Below, piece by piece: positions 50,411-61,574 of a DNA stretch of 64,000 bases; positions within the stretch are counted from its first letter, which is position 1, and each line of letters begins with the position of its first letter. The translations under genes were made by a program, and so were the position numbers. The notes under the pieces are model-generated. The model saw nothing but the letters and a program-made list of their open reading frames with translations. It was not told the DNA's origin and did no database searches. The DNA comes from Cinclus cinclus (Eukaryota > Chordata > Aves > Passeriformes > Cinclidae). The DNA lies in contig NC_085071.1 of assembly GCF_963662255.1 (NCBI RefSeq), forward strand, positions 7,390,033-7,454,032, read 5' to 3'.

Positions 50411-51205
50411 ATGACATCTGCCAAGTGGGCTCTTGAGTTTGGCTTCTTGGGTGGAAGTGCCTCCTTTCAAAGCCAACTTGCCTAACTAGCCTGCGGCCCG
50501 TGCTGGGCTTTAGACTACAAAAATTCCATAAGGACGAGGATTTCTCCCAGACCAAAGCTGCCCCCTCCTCCAAAACTGGCTGCCATCGGAGGCCCAAACG
50601 CGCCCTACAAAATGACATCTGCCAAGTGGGCTCTTGAGTTTGGCTTCTTGCGGAAAAGTGCCTCCTTTCAAAGCCAACTTGCCTAACTAGCCTGCAGCCC
50701 ATTCTGGGCTTTTGCCTACAAAAATTCCATAAGGACGAGGATTTCTCCCAGACCAAAGCTGCCCCCTCCTCCAAACCTAGCTGCCATCGGTGGCCCAAAC
50801 GCGCCCTACAAAATGACATCTGCCAAGTGGGCTCCTGAGTTTGGCTTCTTGGGGGAAAGTGCCTCCTTTCAAAGCCAACTTGCCTGCAGCCCGTGCTGGG
50901 CTTTTGCCTCCAAAAATTCCAGAAGGACGAGGATTTCTCCCAGACCAAAGCTGCCCCCTCCTCCAAACCTGGCTGCCATCGGAGGCCCAAACGCGCCCTA
51001 CAAAATGACATCTGCCAAGTGGGCTCTTGAGTTTGGCTTCTTGCGGAAAAGTGCCTCCTTTCAAAGCCAACTTGCCTAACTAGCCTGCAGCCCATTCTGG
51101 GCTTTTGCCTACAAAAATTCCATAAGGACGAGGATTTCTCCCAGACCAAAGCTGCCCCCTCCTCCAAACCTGGCTGCCATCGGAGGCCCAAACGCGCCCC
51201 ACAAA
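50411..51205. repeat. Four linking monomers rich in Gc+insert units
   Basis: Monomers at 50411 (Gt with insert and L), 50612 (Gc/A), 50813 (CTCCTGAG with GGGGGAAAG) and 51005 (Gc/A). They resemble the 0-4 kb and 13-15 kb types more than their neighbours. Confidence 0.8.
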
Positions 51206-52775
51206 ATGACATCTGCATTGAGGGTTCTTGAGTTTGGCTTCTTGGGGAAAAGTGCCTCCTTTCGGAGCCAACTTGCCTAACTTGCCTGCGGCCCATCCTG
51301 GGCTTTTGCTACAAAAATTCCATAAGGACGAGGATTTCTCCCAGACCAAAGCTGCCCCCTCCTCCAAACCTGGCTGCCATCGGAGGCCCATACGCGCCGT
51401 ACAAAATGACATCTGCATTGTGGGTTCTTGAGTTTGGCTTCTTGGGGGAAAGTGCCTCCTTTCAAAGCAACTTGCCTAACTTGCCTGCGGCCCATGCGGG
51501 GTTTTTGCCTACAAAAATTCCATAAGGACGAGGATTTCTCCCAGACCAAAGCTGCCCCCTCCTCCAAACCTGGCTGCCATCGGAGGTCGAAACGTGCCCT
51601 ACAAAATGACATCTGCCAAGTGGGCTCTTGAGTTTGGCTTCTTGGGTGGAAGTACCTCCTTTCAAAGCCAACTTGCATGCGGCCCGTCCTGGGCTTTTGC
51701 CTACAAAAATTCCATAAGGACGAGGATTTCTCCCAGACCAAAGCTGCCCCCTCCTCCAAACCTGGCTGCCATCGGAGGCCCAAACGCGCCCTACAAAATG
51801 ACATCTGCCAAGTGGGCTCTTGAGTTTGGCTTCTTGCGGAAAAGTGCCTCCTTTCAAAGCCAACTTGCCTAACTAGCCTTCGGCCCGTGCTGGGCTTTAG
51901 ACTACAAAAATTCCATAAGGACGAGGATTTCTCCCAGACCAAAGCTGCCCCCTCCTCCAAACCTGGCTGCCATCTGAGGCCCAAACGTGCCCTACAAAAT
52001 GACATCTGCATTTGAGGGTTCTTGAGTTTGGCTTCTTGGGGAAAAGTGCCTCCTTTCGGAGTCAACTTGCCTAACTTGCCTGCGGCCCATGTGGGGTTTT
52101 TGCCTACAAAAATTCCATAAGGACGAGGATTTCTCCCAGACCAAAGCTGCCCCCTCCTCCAAACCTGGCTGATATCGGAGGCCCAAACGCGCCCTACAAA
52201 ATGACACCTGCCAAGTCGGCTCTTGAGTTTGGCATCTTGGGGAAAAGTGACTCCTTTCAAAACCAACTTGCCTGCGTCCCGTCCTGGGCTTTTGCTACAA
52301 AAATTCCATAAGTACGAGGATTCCTCCCAGACCAAAGCTGCCCCCTCCTCCAAACCTGGCTGCCATCGGAGGCCCAAACGCGCCCTACAAAATGACATCT
52401 GCCAAGTGGGCTCTTGAGTTTGGCTTTCTGGGGAAAAGTGCCTCCTTTCGGAGTCAACTTGCCTGCGTCTCATGCAGGGGTTTTGCCTACAAAAATTCCA
52501 GAAGGACGAGGATTTCTCCCAGACCAAAGCTGCCCCCTCCTCCAAACCTGGCTGCCATCGGAGGCCCAAACGCGCCCTACAAAATGACACCTGCCAAGTG
52601 GGCTCTTGAGTTTGGCTTCTTGGGGAAAATTGCCTCCTTTCGGAGTCAACTTGCCGGCGGCCCATGCAGGGCTTTTGCCTACAAAAATTCCAGAAGGACG
52701 AGGATTTCTCCCAGAACAAAGCTGCCCCCTCCTCCAAACCTGGCTGCCATCGGAGGCCCAAACGCGCCCTACAAA
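51206..52775. repeat. Eight-monomer segment, copy 1 of a 6,070-bp-offset duplication
   Basis: Monomers at 51206, 51406, 51606, 51798, 51999, 52201, 52392 and 52584. From about 51.28 kb to 52.77 kb it is colinear with 57.35-58.84 kb. Diagnostic shared changes are the 200-bp unit with CAAAGCAACTTG and the rare 202-bp unit with an extra T in GCATTTGAGGG. This copy has GATATCGG and CTGAGGCCC changes of its own. Confidence 0.9.
51999..52200. repeat. 202-bp monomer with one-base insertion
   Basis: Contains GCATTTGAGGG (one extra T) plus the 9-bp duplication. The only other 202-bp unit in the window is at 58069-58270. The match marks common descent of the two segments. Confidence 0.92.
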
Positions 52776-54346
52776 ATGACACCTGCCAAGTGGGCTCTTG
52801 AGTTTGGCTTCTTGGGGAAAAGTGCCTCCTTTCAAAGCCAACTTGCCTAACTTGCCTGCGGCCCGTCCTGGGCTTTTGCCTACAAAAATTCCAGAAGGAC
52901 AAGGATTTCTCCCAGACCAAAGCTGCTCCCTCCTCCAAACCTGGCTGCCATCGGAGGCCCAAACGCGCCCTACAAAATGACATCTGCCAAGTGGGCTCTT
53001 GAGTTTGGCTTCTTGGGGAAAAGTGACTCCTTTCAAAACCAACTTGCCTGCGTCCCGTCCCGGACGATTGCTACAAAAATTCCATAAGGACGAGGATTCC
53101 TCCCAGACGAAAGCTGCCCCCTCCGCCAAACCTGGCTGCCATCGGAGGCCCAAACGCGCCCTACAAAATGACATCTGCCAAGCGGGCTCTTGAGTTTGGC
53201 TTCTTGGGGAAAAGTGCCTCCTTTCGGAGTCAACTTGCCGGCGGCCCATGCAGGGCTTTTGCCTCCAAAAATTCCATAAGGACGAGGATTTCTCCCAGAC
53301 CAAAGCTGCCCCCTCCTCCAAACCTGGCTGCCATCGGAGGCCCAAACGCGCCCTACAAAATGACACCTGCCAAGTGGGCTCTTGAGTTTGGCTTCTTGGG
53401 GAAAAGTGCCTCCTTTCGGAGCCAACTTGCCTAACTAGCCTGCGGCCTGTGCTGGGCTTTTGCCTACAAAAATTCCATAAGGACGAGGATTTCTCCCAGA
53501 CCAAAGCTGCCCCCTCCTCCAAACCTGGCTGCCATCAGAGGCCCAAACGCGCCCTACAAAATGACATCTGCCAAGTGGGCTCTTGAGTTTGGCTTCTTGG
53601 GGAAAAGTGCCTCCTTTCGGAGCCAAATTGCCTAACTTGCCTGCGGCCCGTCCTGGGCTTTTGCCTCCAAAAATTCCAGAAGGACGAGGATTTCTCCCAG
53701 ACCAAAGCTGCCCCCTCCTCCAAACCTGGCTGCCATCGGAGGCCCAAACGCGCCCCACAAAATGACACCTGCCAAGTGGGCTCTTGAGTTTGGCTTCTTG
53801 GGGAAAAGTGCCTCCTTTCGGAGTCAACTTGCCTGCGGCCCATGCAGGGCTTTTGCCTACAAAAATTCCAGAAGGACGAGGATTTCTCCCAGACCAAAGC
53901 TGCCCCCTCCTCCAAACCTGGCTGCCATCGGAGGCCCAAACGTGCCCTACAAAATGACACCTGCCAAGTGGGCTCTTGAGTTTGGCTTCTTGGGTGGAAG
54001 TGCCTCCTTTCAAAGCCAACTTGCCTGCGGCCCGTCCTGGGCTTTTGCCTACAAAAATTCCATAAGGACAAGGATTTCTCCCAGACCAAAGCTGCCCCCT
54101 CCTCCAAACCTGGCTGCCATCGGAGGCCCAAACGCGCCCTACAAAATGACATTTGCCAAGTGGGCTCTTGAGTTTGGCTTCTTGCGGAAAAGTGCCTCCT
54201 TTCAAAGCCAACTTGCCTAACTAGCCTGCGGCCCGTGCTGGGCTTTAGACTACAAAAATTCCATAAGGACGAGGATTCCTCCCAGACCAAAGCTGCCCCC
54301 TCCTCCAAACCTGGCTGCCATCGGAAGCCCAAACGCGCCCCACAAA
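52776..54346. repeat. P-Y-Z-T-M-Gt-Gc segment of the right domain
   Basis: Monomers at 52776, 52977 (Y), 53168 (Z), 53360, 53561 (T), 53762, 53954 and 54146. From 52977 it follows the same order and lengths as 32785-34154 at offset 20,192. One difference is the unit at 53762, which has CCAAGTGGG/TTCTTGGGG in place of the Lc left half, probably by conversion. The Y unit has CCCGGACGATTGC, shared with 59248. Confidence 0.85.
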
Positions 54347-55714
54347 ATGACATCTGCATTGAGGGTTCTTGAGTTTGGCTTCTTGGGGAAAAGTGCCTCC
54401 TTTCAAAACCAACTTGCCTGTGTCCCGTCCCGGGCTTTTGCTACAAAAATTCCAGAAGGACGAGGATTTCTCCCAGACCAAAGCTGCCCCCTCCTCCAAA
54501 CCTGGCTGACATCGGAGGCCCAAACGCGCCCCACAAGATGACATCTGCATTGAGGGTTCTTGAGTTTGGCTTCTTGGGGAAAAGTGCCTCCTTTCAAAGC
54601 AACTTGCCTAACTTGCCTGCGGCCCGTCCTGGGCTTTTGCCTCCAAAAATTCCAGAAGGACGAGGATTTCTCCCAGGCCAAAGCTGCCCCCTCCTCCAAA
54701 CCTGGCTGCCATCGGAGGCCCAAACGTGCCCTACAAAATGACACCTGCCAAGTGGGCTCTTGAGTTTGGCTTCTTGGGGAAAAGTGACTCCTTTCAAAAC
54801 CAACTTGCCTGTGTCCCGTCCCGGGCTTTTGCTACAAAAATTCCATAAGGACGAGGATTTCTCCCAGACCAAAGCTGCCCCCTCCTCCAAACCTGGCTGC
54901 CATCGGAGGCCCAAACGTGCCCTACAAAATGACATCTGCCAAGTGGGCTCTTGAGTTTGGCTTCTTGGGTGGAAGTACCTCCTTTCAAAGCCAACTTGCC
55001 TGCGGCCCGTCCTGGGCTTTTGCCTACAAAAATTCCATAAGGATGAGGATTTCTCCCAGACCAAAGCTGCCCCCTCCTCCAAACCTGGCTGCCATCGGAG
55101 GCCCAAACGCGCCCTACAAAATGACACCTGCCAAGTGGGCTCTTGAGTTTGGCTTCTTGGGTGGAAGTGCCTCCTTTCAAAGCCAACTTGCCTGCGGCCC
55201 GTCCTGGGCTTTTGCCTACAAAAATTCCATAAGGACGAGGATTTCTCCCAGACCAAAGCTGCCCCCTCCTCCAAACCTGGCTGCCATTGGAGGCCCAAAC
55301 GCGCCCTACAAAATGACACCTGCCAAGTGGGCTCTTGAGTTTGGCTTCTTGGGGGAAAGTGCCTCCTTTCAAAGCCAACTTGCCTAACTAGCCTGCGGCC
55401 CGTGCTGGGCTTTAGACTACAAAAATTCCATAAGGACGAGGATTTCTCCCAGACCAAAGCTGCCCCCTCCTCCAAACCTGGCTGCCATCAGAGGCCCAAA
55501 TGCGCCCCACAAAATGACATCTGCCAAGTGGGCTCTTGAGTTTGGCTTCTTGGGGAAAAGTGCCTCCTTTCGGAGCCAACTTGCCTAACTTGCCTGCGGC
55601 CCGTCCTGGGCTTTTGCCTCCAAAAATTCCATAAGGACGAGGATTTCTCCCAGACCAAAGCTGCCCCCTCCTCCAAACCTGGCTGCCATCGGAAGCCCAA
55701 ACGCGCCCTACAAA
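54347..55714. repeat. Seven linking monomers
   Basis: Monomers at 54347, 54538, 54738, 54929, 55121, 55313 and 55514. The first has CATTGAGGG joined to a CAAAACC/X right half (191 bp), an unusual combination in this array. The second is 200 bp (CAAAGCAACTTG). Confidence 0.8.
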
Positions 55715-57275
55715 ATGACATCTGCCAAGTGGGCTCTTGAGTTTGGCTTTCTGGGGAAAAGTGCCTCCTTTCGGAGTCAACTTGCCTGCGGCCCATCCTG
55801 GGCTTGTGCCTACAAAAATTCCATAAGGACGAGGATTTCTCCCAGACCAAAGCTGCCCCCTCCTCCAAACCTGGCTGCCATCGGAGGCCCAAACGCGCCC
55901 TACAAAATGACACCTGCCAAGTGGGCTCTTGAGTTTGGCTTCTTGGGGAAAAATTGCCTCCTTTCGGAGTCAACTTGCCGGCGGCCCATGCTGGGCTTTT
56001 GCCTCCAAAAATTCCAGAAGGACGAGGATTTCTCCCAGACCAAAGCTGCCCCCTCCTCCAAACCTGGCTGCCATTGGAGGCCCAAACGTGCCCTACAAAA
56101 TGACACCTGCCAAGTGGGCTCTTGAGTTTGGCTTCTTGGGTGGAAGTGCCTCCTTTCAAAGCCAACTTGCCTGCGGCCCGTCCTGGGCTTTTGCCTACAA
56201 AAATTCCATAAGGACGAGGATTTCTCCCAGACCAAAGCTGCCCCCTCCTCCAAACCTGGCTGCCATCGGAGGCCCAAACGCGCCCTACAAAATGACATCT
56301 GCCAAGTGGGCTCTTGAGTTTGGCTTCTTGGGGAAAAGTGCCTCCTTTCGGAGCCAACTTGCCTAACTTGCCTGCGGCCCATCCTGGGCTTTTGCTACAA
56401 AAATTCCATAAGGACGAGGATTTCTCCCAGACCAAAGCTGCCCCCTCCTCCAAACCTGGCTGCCATCGGAGGCCCAAACGCGCCCTACAAAATGACATCT
56501 GCATTGTGGGTTCTTGAGTTTGGCTTCTTGGGGGAAAGTGCCTCCTTTCAAAGCAACTTGCCTAACTTGCCTGCGGCCCAAGCGGGGTTTTTGCTACAAA
56601 AATTCCATAAGGACGAGGATTTCTCCCAGACCAAAGCTGCCCCCTCCTCCAAACCTGGCTGCCATCAGAGGCCCAAACGCGCCCTACAAAATGACATCTG
56701 CCAAGTGGGCTCTTGAGTTTGGCTTCTTGGGGAAAAGTGCCTCCTTTCGGAGCCAAATTGCCTAACTTGCCTGCGGCCCGTCCTGGGCTTTTGCCTCCAA
56801 AAATTCCAGAAGGACGAGGATTTCTCCCAGACCAAAGCTGCCCCCTCCTCCAAACCTGGCTGCCATCGGAGGCCCAAACGCGCCCCACAAAATTACACCT
56901 GCATTGAGGGTTCTTGAGTTTGGCTTCCTGGGGAAAAGTGCCTCCTTTCGGAGTCAACTTGCCTGCGGCCCATGCAGGGCTTTTGCCTACAAAAATTCCA
57001 TAAGGACGAGGATTTCTCCCAGACCAAAGCTGCCCCCTCCTCCAAACCTGGCTGCCATTGGAGGCCCAAACGTGCCCTACAAAATGACACCTGCCAAGTG
57101 GGCTCTTGAGTTTGGCTTCTTGGGTGGAAGTGCCTCCTTTCAAAGCCAACTTGCCTGCGGCCCGTCCTGGGCTTTTGCCTACAAAAATTCCATAAGGACG
57201 AGGATTTCTCCCAGACCAAAGCTGCCCCCTCCTCCAAACCTGGCTGCCATCGGAGGCCCAAACGCGCCCTACAAA
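55715..57275. repeat. Segment containing a 984-bp (5-mer) local duplication
   Basis: Monomers at 55715, 55907, 56100, 56292, 56492, 56691, 56892 and 57084. The block from about 56.03 to 56.58 kb repeats at about 57.01-57.57 kb (offset 984), sharing CCATTGGAGG and the CAAAGCAACTTG unit. The unit at 55907 is 193 bp (GGGGAAAAATTGCC) and the one at 56492 is 199 bp (two one-base deletions). Confidence 0.85.
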
Positions 57276-58845
57276 ATGACATCTGCCAAGTGGGCTCTTG
57301 AGTTTGGCTTCTTGGGGAAAAGTGCCTCCTTTCGGAGCCAACTTGCCTAACTTGCCTGCGGCCCATCCTGGGCTTTTGCTACAAAAATTCCATAAGGACG
57401 AGGATTTCTCCCAGACCAAAGCTGCCTCCTCCTCCAAACCTGGCTGCCATCGGAGGCCCAAACGCGCCCTACAAAATGACATCTGCATTGTGGGTTCTTG
57501 AGTTTGGCTTCTTGGGGGAAAGTGCCTCCTTTCAAAGCAACTTGCCTAACTTGCCTGCGGCCCATGCGGGGTTTTTGCCTACAAAAATTCCATAAGGACG
57601 AGGATTTCTCCCAGACCAAAGCTGCCCCCTCCTCCAAACCTGGCTGCCATCGGAGGCCCAAACGTGCCCTACAAAATGACATCTGCCAAGTGGGCTCTTG
57701 AATTTGGCTTCTTGGGTGGAAGTACCTCCTTTCAAAGCCAACTTGCCTGCGGCCCGTCCTGGGCTTTTGCCTACAAAAATTCCAGAAGGACGAGGATTTC
57801 TCCCAGACCAAAGCTGCCCCCTCCTCCAAACCTGGCTGCCATCGGAGGCCCAAACGCGCCCTACAAAATGACATCTGCCAAGTGGGCTCTTGAGTTTGGC
57901 TTCTTGGGTGGAAGTGCCTCCTTTCAAAGCCAACTTGCCTAACTAGCCTGCGGCCCGTGCTGGGCTTTAGACTACAAAAATTCCATAAGGACGAGGATTT
58001 CTCCCAGACCAAAGCTGCCCCCTCCTCCAAACCTGGCTGCCATCGGAGGCCCAAACGCGCCCCACAAAATGACATCTGCATTTGAGGGTTCTTGAGTTTG
58101 GCTTCTTGGGGAAAAGTGCCTCCTTTCGGAGTCAACTTGCCTAACTTGCCTGCGGCCCATGTGGGGTTTTTGCCTACAAAAATTCCAGAAGGACGAGGAT
58201 TTCTCCCAGACCAAAGCTGCCCCCTCCTCCAAACCTGGCTGACATCGGAGGCCCAAACGCGCCCTACAAAATGACACCTGCCAAGTCGGCTCTTGAGTTT
58301 GGCTTCTTGGGGAAAAGTGACTCCTTTCAAAACCAACTTGCCTGCGTCCCGTCCTGGGCTTTTGCTACAAAAATTCCATAAGGACGAGGATTCCTCCCAG
58401 ACCAAAGCTGCCCCCTCCTCCAAACCTGGCTGCCATCGGAGGCCCAAACGCGCCCTACAAAATGACATCTGCCAAGTGGGCTCTTGAGTTTGGCTTTCTG
58501 GGGAAAAGTGCCTCCTTTCGGAGTCAACTTGCCTGCGGCTCATGCAGGGGTTTTGCCTACAAAAATTCCATAAGGACGAGGATTTCTCCCAGACCAAAGC
58601 TGCCCCCTCCTCCAAACCTGGCTGCCACCGGAGGCCCAAACGCGCCCTACAAAATGACACCTGCCAAGTGGGCTCTTGAGTTTGGCTTCTTGGGGAAAAT
58701 TGCCTCCTTTCGGAGTCAACTTGCCGGCGGCCCATGCAGGGCTTTTGCCTACAAAAATTCCATAAGGACGAGGATTTCTCCCAGAACAAAGCTGCCCCCT
58801 CCTCCAAACCTGGCTGCCATCGGAGGCCCAAACGCGCCCTACAAA
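57276..58845. repeat. Eight-monomer segment, copy 2 of the 6,070-bp-offset duplication
   Basis: Monomers at 57276, 57476, 57676, 57868, 58069, 58271, 58462 and 58654, colinear with 51206-52775, including the 202-bp unit at 58069-58270. The fourth unit differs: GGGTGGAAG here, TTGCGGAAA in copy 1. Confidence 0.9.
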
Positions 58846-59630
58846 ATGACATCTGCATTGTGGGTTCTTGAGTTTGGCTTCTTGGGGAAAAGTGCCTCCT
58901 TTCGGAGCCAACTTGCCTAACTTGCCTGCGGCCCGTCCTGGGCTTTTGAGTACAAAAATTCCATAAGGACGAGGATTTCTCCCAGACCAAAGCTGCCCCC
59001 TCCTCCAAACCTGGCTGCCATCGGAGGCCCAAACGCGCCCTACAAAATGACACCTGCCAAGTGGGCTCTTGAGTTTGGCTTCTTGGGGAAAAGTGCCTCC
59101 TTTCAAAGCCAACTTGCCTAACTTGTCTGCGGCCCGTCCTGGGCTTTTGCCTACAAAAATTCCAGGAGGACAAGGATTTCTTCCAGACCAAAGCTGCTCC
59201 CTCCTCCAAACCTGGCTGCCATCGGAGGCCCAAACGCGCCCTACAAAATGACATCTGCATTGAGGGTTCTTGAGTTTGGCTTCTTGGGGAAAAGTGACTC
59301 CTTTCAAAACCAACTTGCCTGCGTCCCGTCCCGGACGATTGCTACAAAAATTCCATAAGGACGAGGATTCCTCCCAGACCAAAGCTGCCCCCTCCGCCAA
59401 ACCTGGCTGCCATCGGAGGCCCAAACGCGCCCTACAAAATGACATCTGCCAAGCGGGCTCTTGAGTTTGGCTTCTTGGGGAAAAGTGCCTCCTTTCGGAG
59501 TCAACTTGCCGGCGGCCCATGCAGGGCTTTTGCCTCCAAAAATTCCATAATGACGAGGATTCCTCCCAGACCAAAGCTGCCCCCTCCTCCAAACCTGGCT
59601 GCCATCGGAGGCCCAAACGCGCCCTACAAA
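58846..59630. repeat. S-Pac-Y-Z cassette, last copy
   Basis: Monomers at 58846 (W/S), 59047 (Pac, CCAGGAGGACAAGG), 59248 (Y, with CATTGAGGG left half) and 59439 (Z). It closes the right domain. The order to the right changes to a different repeat. Confidence 0.86.
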
Positions 59631-61574
59631 ATGACACCTGCCAAGTGGGCTCTTGAGTTTGGCTTCTTGGGGACAAGTGCCTCCTTTCAAAGCCAACTTG
59701 CCTGCGGCCCGTCCTGGACTTTTGCCTCCAAAAATTCCAGAAGGACGAGGATTTCTCCCAGACCAAAGCTGCCCCCTCCTCCAAACCTGGCTGCCATCGG
59801 AGGCCCAAACGTGCCCTACAAAATGACACCTGCCAAGTGGGCTCTTGAGTTTGGCTTCTTGGGTGGAAGTGCCTCCTTTCAAAGCCAACTTGCCTGCGGC
59901 CCGTCCTTGGCTTTTGCTACAAAAATTCCATAAGGACGAGGATTTCTCCCAGACCAAAGCTGCCCCCTCCTCCAAACCTGGCTGCCATCGGAGGCCCAAA
60001 CGCGCCCTACAAAATGACATTTGCCAAGTGGGCTCTTGAGTTTGGCTTCTTGGGCAAAAGTGCCTCCTTTCGGAGCCAACTTGCCTAACTTGCCTGCGGC
60101 CCGTCCTGGGCTTTTGGCTCCAAAAATTCCAGTAGGACGAGGATTTCTCCCAGGCCAAAGCTGCCCCCTCCTCCAAACCTGGCTGCCATCGGAGGCCCAA
60201 ACGTGCCCTACAAAATGACACCTGCCAAGTGGGCTCTTGAGTTTGGCTTCTTGGGGAAAAGTGACTCCTTTCAAAACCAACTTGCCTGTGTCCCGTCCCG
60301 GGCTTTTGCTACAAAAATTCCAGAAGGACGAGGATTTCTCCCAGACCAAAGCTGCCCCCTCCTCCAAACCTGGCTGCCATCAGAGGCCCAAACGCGCCCC
60401 ACAAAATGACATCTGCATTGAGGGATCTTGAGTTTGGCTTCTTGGGGAAAAGTGCCTCCTTTCGGAGCCAACTTGCCTAACTTGCCTGCGGCCCGTCCTG
60501 GGCTTTTGCCTCCAAAAATTCCATAAGGACGAGGATTTCTCCCAGGCCAAAGCTGCCCCCTCCTCCAAACCTGGCTGCCATCGGAGGCCCAAACGTGCCC
60601 TACAAAATGACACCTGCCAAGTGGGCTCTTGAGTTTGGCTTCTTGGGGAAAAGTGACTCCTTTCAAAACCAACTTGCCTGTGTCCCGTCCCGGGCTTTTG
60701 CTACAAAAATTCCATAAGGACGAGGATTTCTCCCAGACCAAAGCTGCCCCCTCCTCCAAACCTGGCTGCCATCGGAGGCCCAAACGTGCCCTACAAAATG
60801 ACATCTGCCAAGTGGGCTCTTGAGTTTGGCTTCTTGGGTGGAAGTACCTCCGTTCAAAGCCAACTTGCCTGCGGCCCGTCCTGGGCTTTTGCCTACAAAA
60901 ATTCCATAAGGACGAGGATTTCTCCCAGACCAAAGCTGCCCCCTCCTCCAAACCTGGCTGCCATCGGAGGCCCAAACGTGCCCTACAAAATGACACCTGC
61001 CAAGTGGGCTCTTGAGTTTGGCTTCTTGGGTGGAAGTACCTCCTTTCAAAGCCAACTTGCCTGCGGCCCGTCCTGGGCTTTTGCCTACAAAAATTCCAGA
61101 AGGACGAGGATTTCTCCCAGACCAAAGCTGCCCCCTCCTCCAAACCTGGCTGCCATCAGAGGCCCAAATGCGCCCCACAAAATGACATCTGCCAAGTGGG
61201 CTCTTGAGTTTGGCTTCTTGGGGAAATGTGCCTCCTTTCGGAGCCAACTTGCCTAACTTGCCTGCGGCCCGTCCTGGGCTTTTGCCTCCAAAAATTCCAG
61301 AAGGACGAGGATTCCTCCCAGACCAAAGCTGCCCCCTCCTCCAAACCTGGCTGCCATCGGAGGCCCAAACGCGCCCCACAAAATGACACCTGCATTGAGG
61401 GTTCTTGAGTTTGGCTTCCTGGGGAAAAGTGCCTCCTTTCGGAGTCAACTTGCCTGCGGCCCATGCAGGGCTTTTGCCTACAAAAATTCCAGAAGGACGA
61501 GGATTTCTCCCAGACCAAAGCTGCCCCCTCCTCCAAACCTGGCTGCCATCAGAGGCCCAAACGCGCCCTACAAA
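59631..61574. repeat. 10-mer tandem duplication, copy 1 (1,944-bp period)
   Basis: Monomers at 59631, 59823, 60014, 60215, 60406, 60607, 60798, 60990, 61182 and 61383. Copy 2 follows at 61575 with the same order and lengths. Private shared features are TTTTGGCTCC with CCAGTAGG, GAGGGATCTTGAG, GAAATGTGCC and AATGCGCCCC. Confidence 0.9.
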
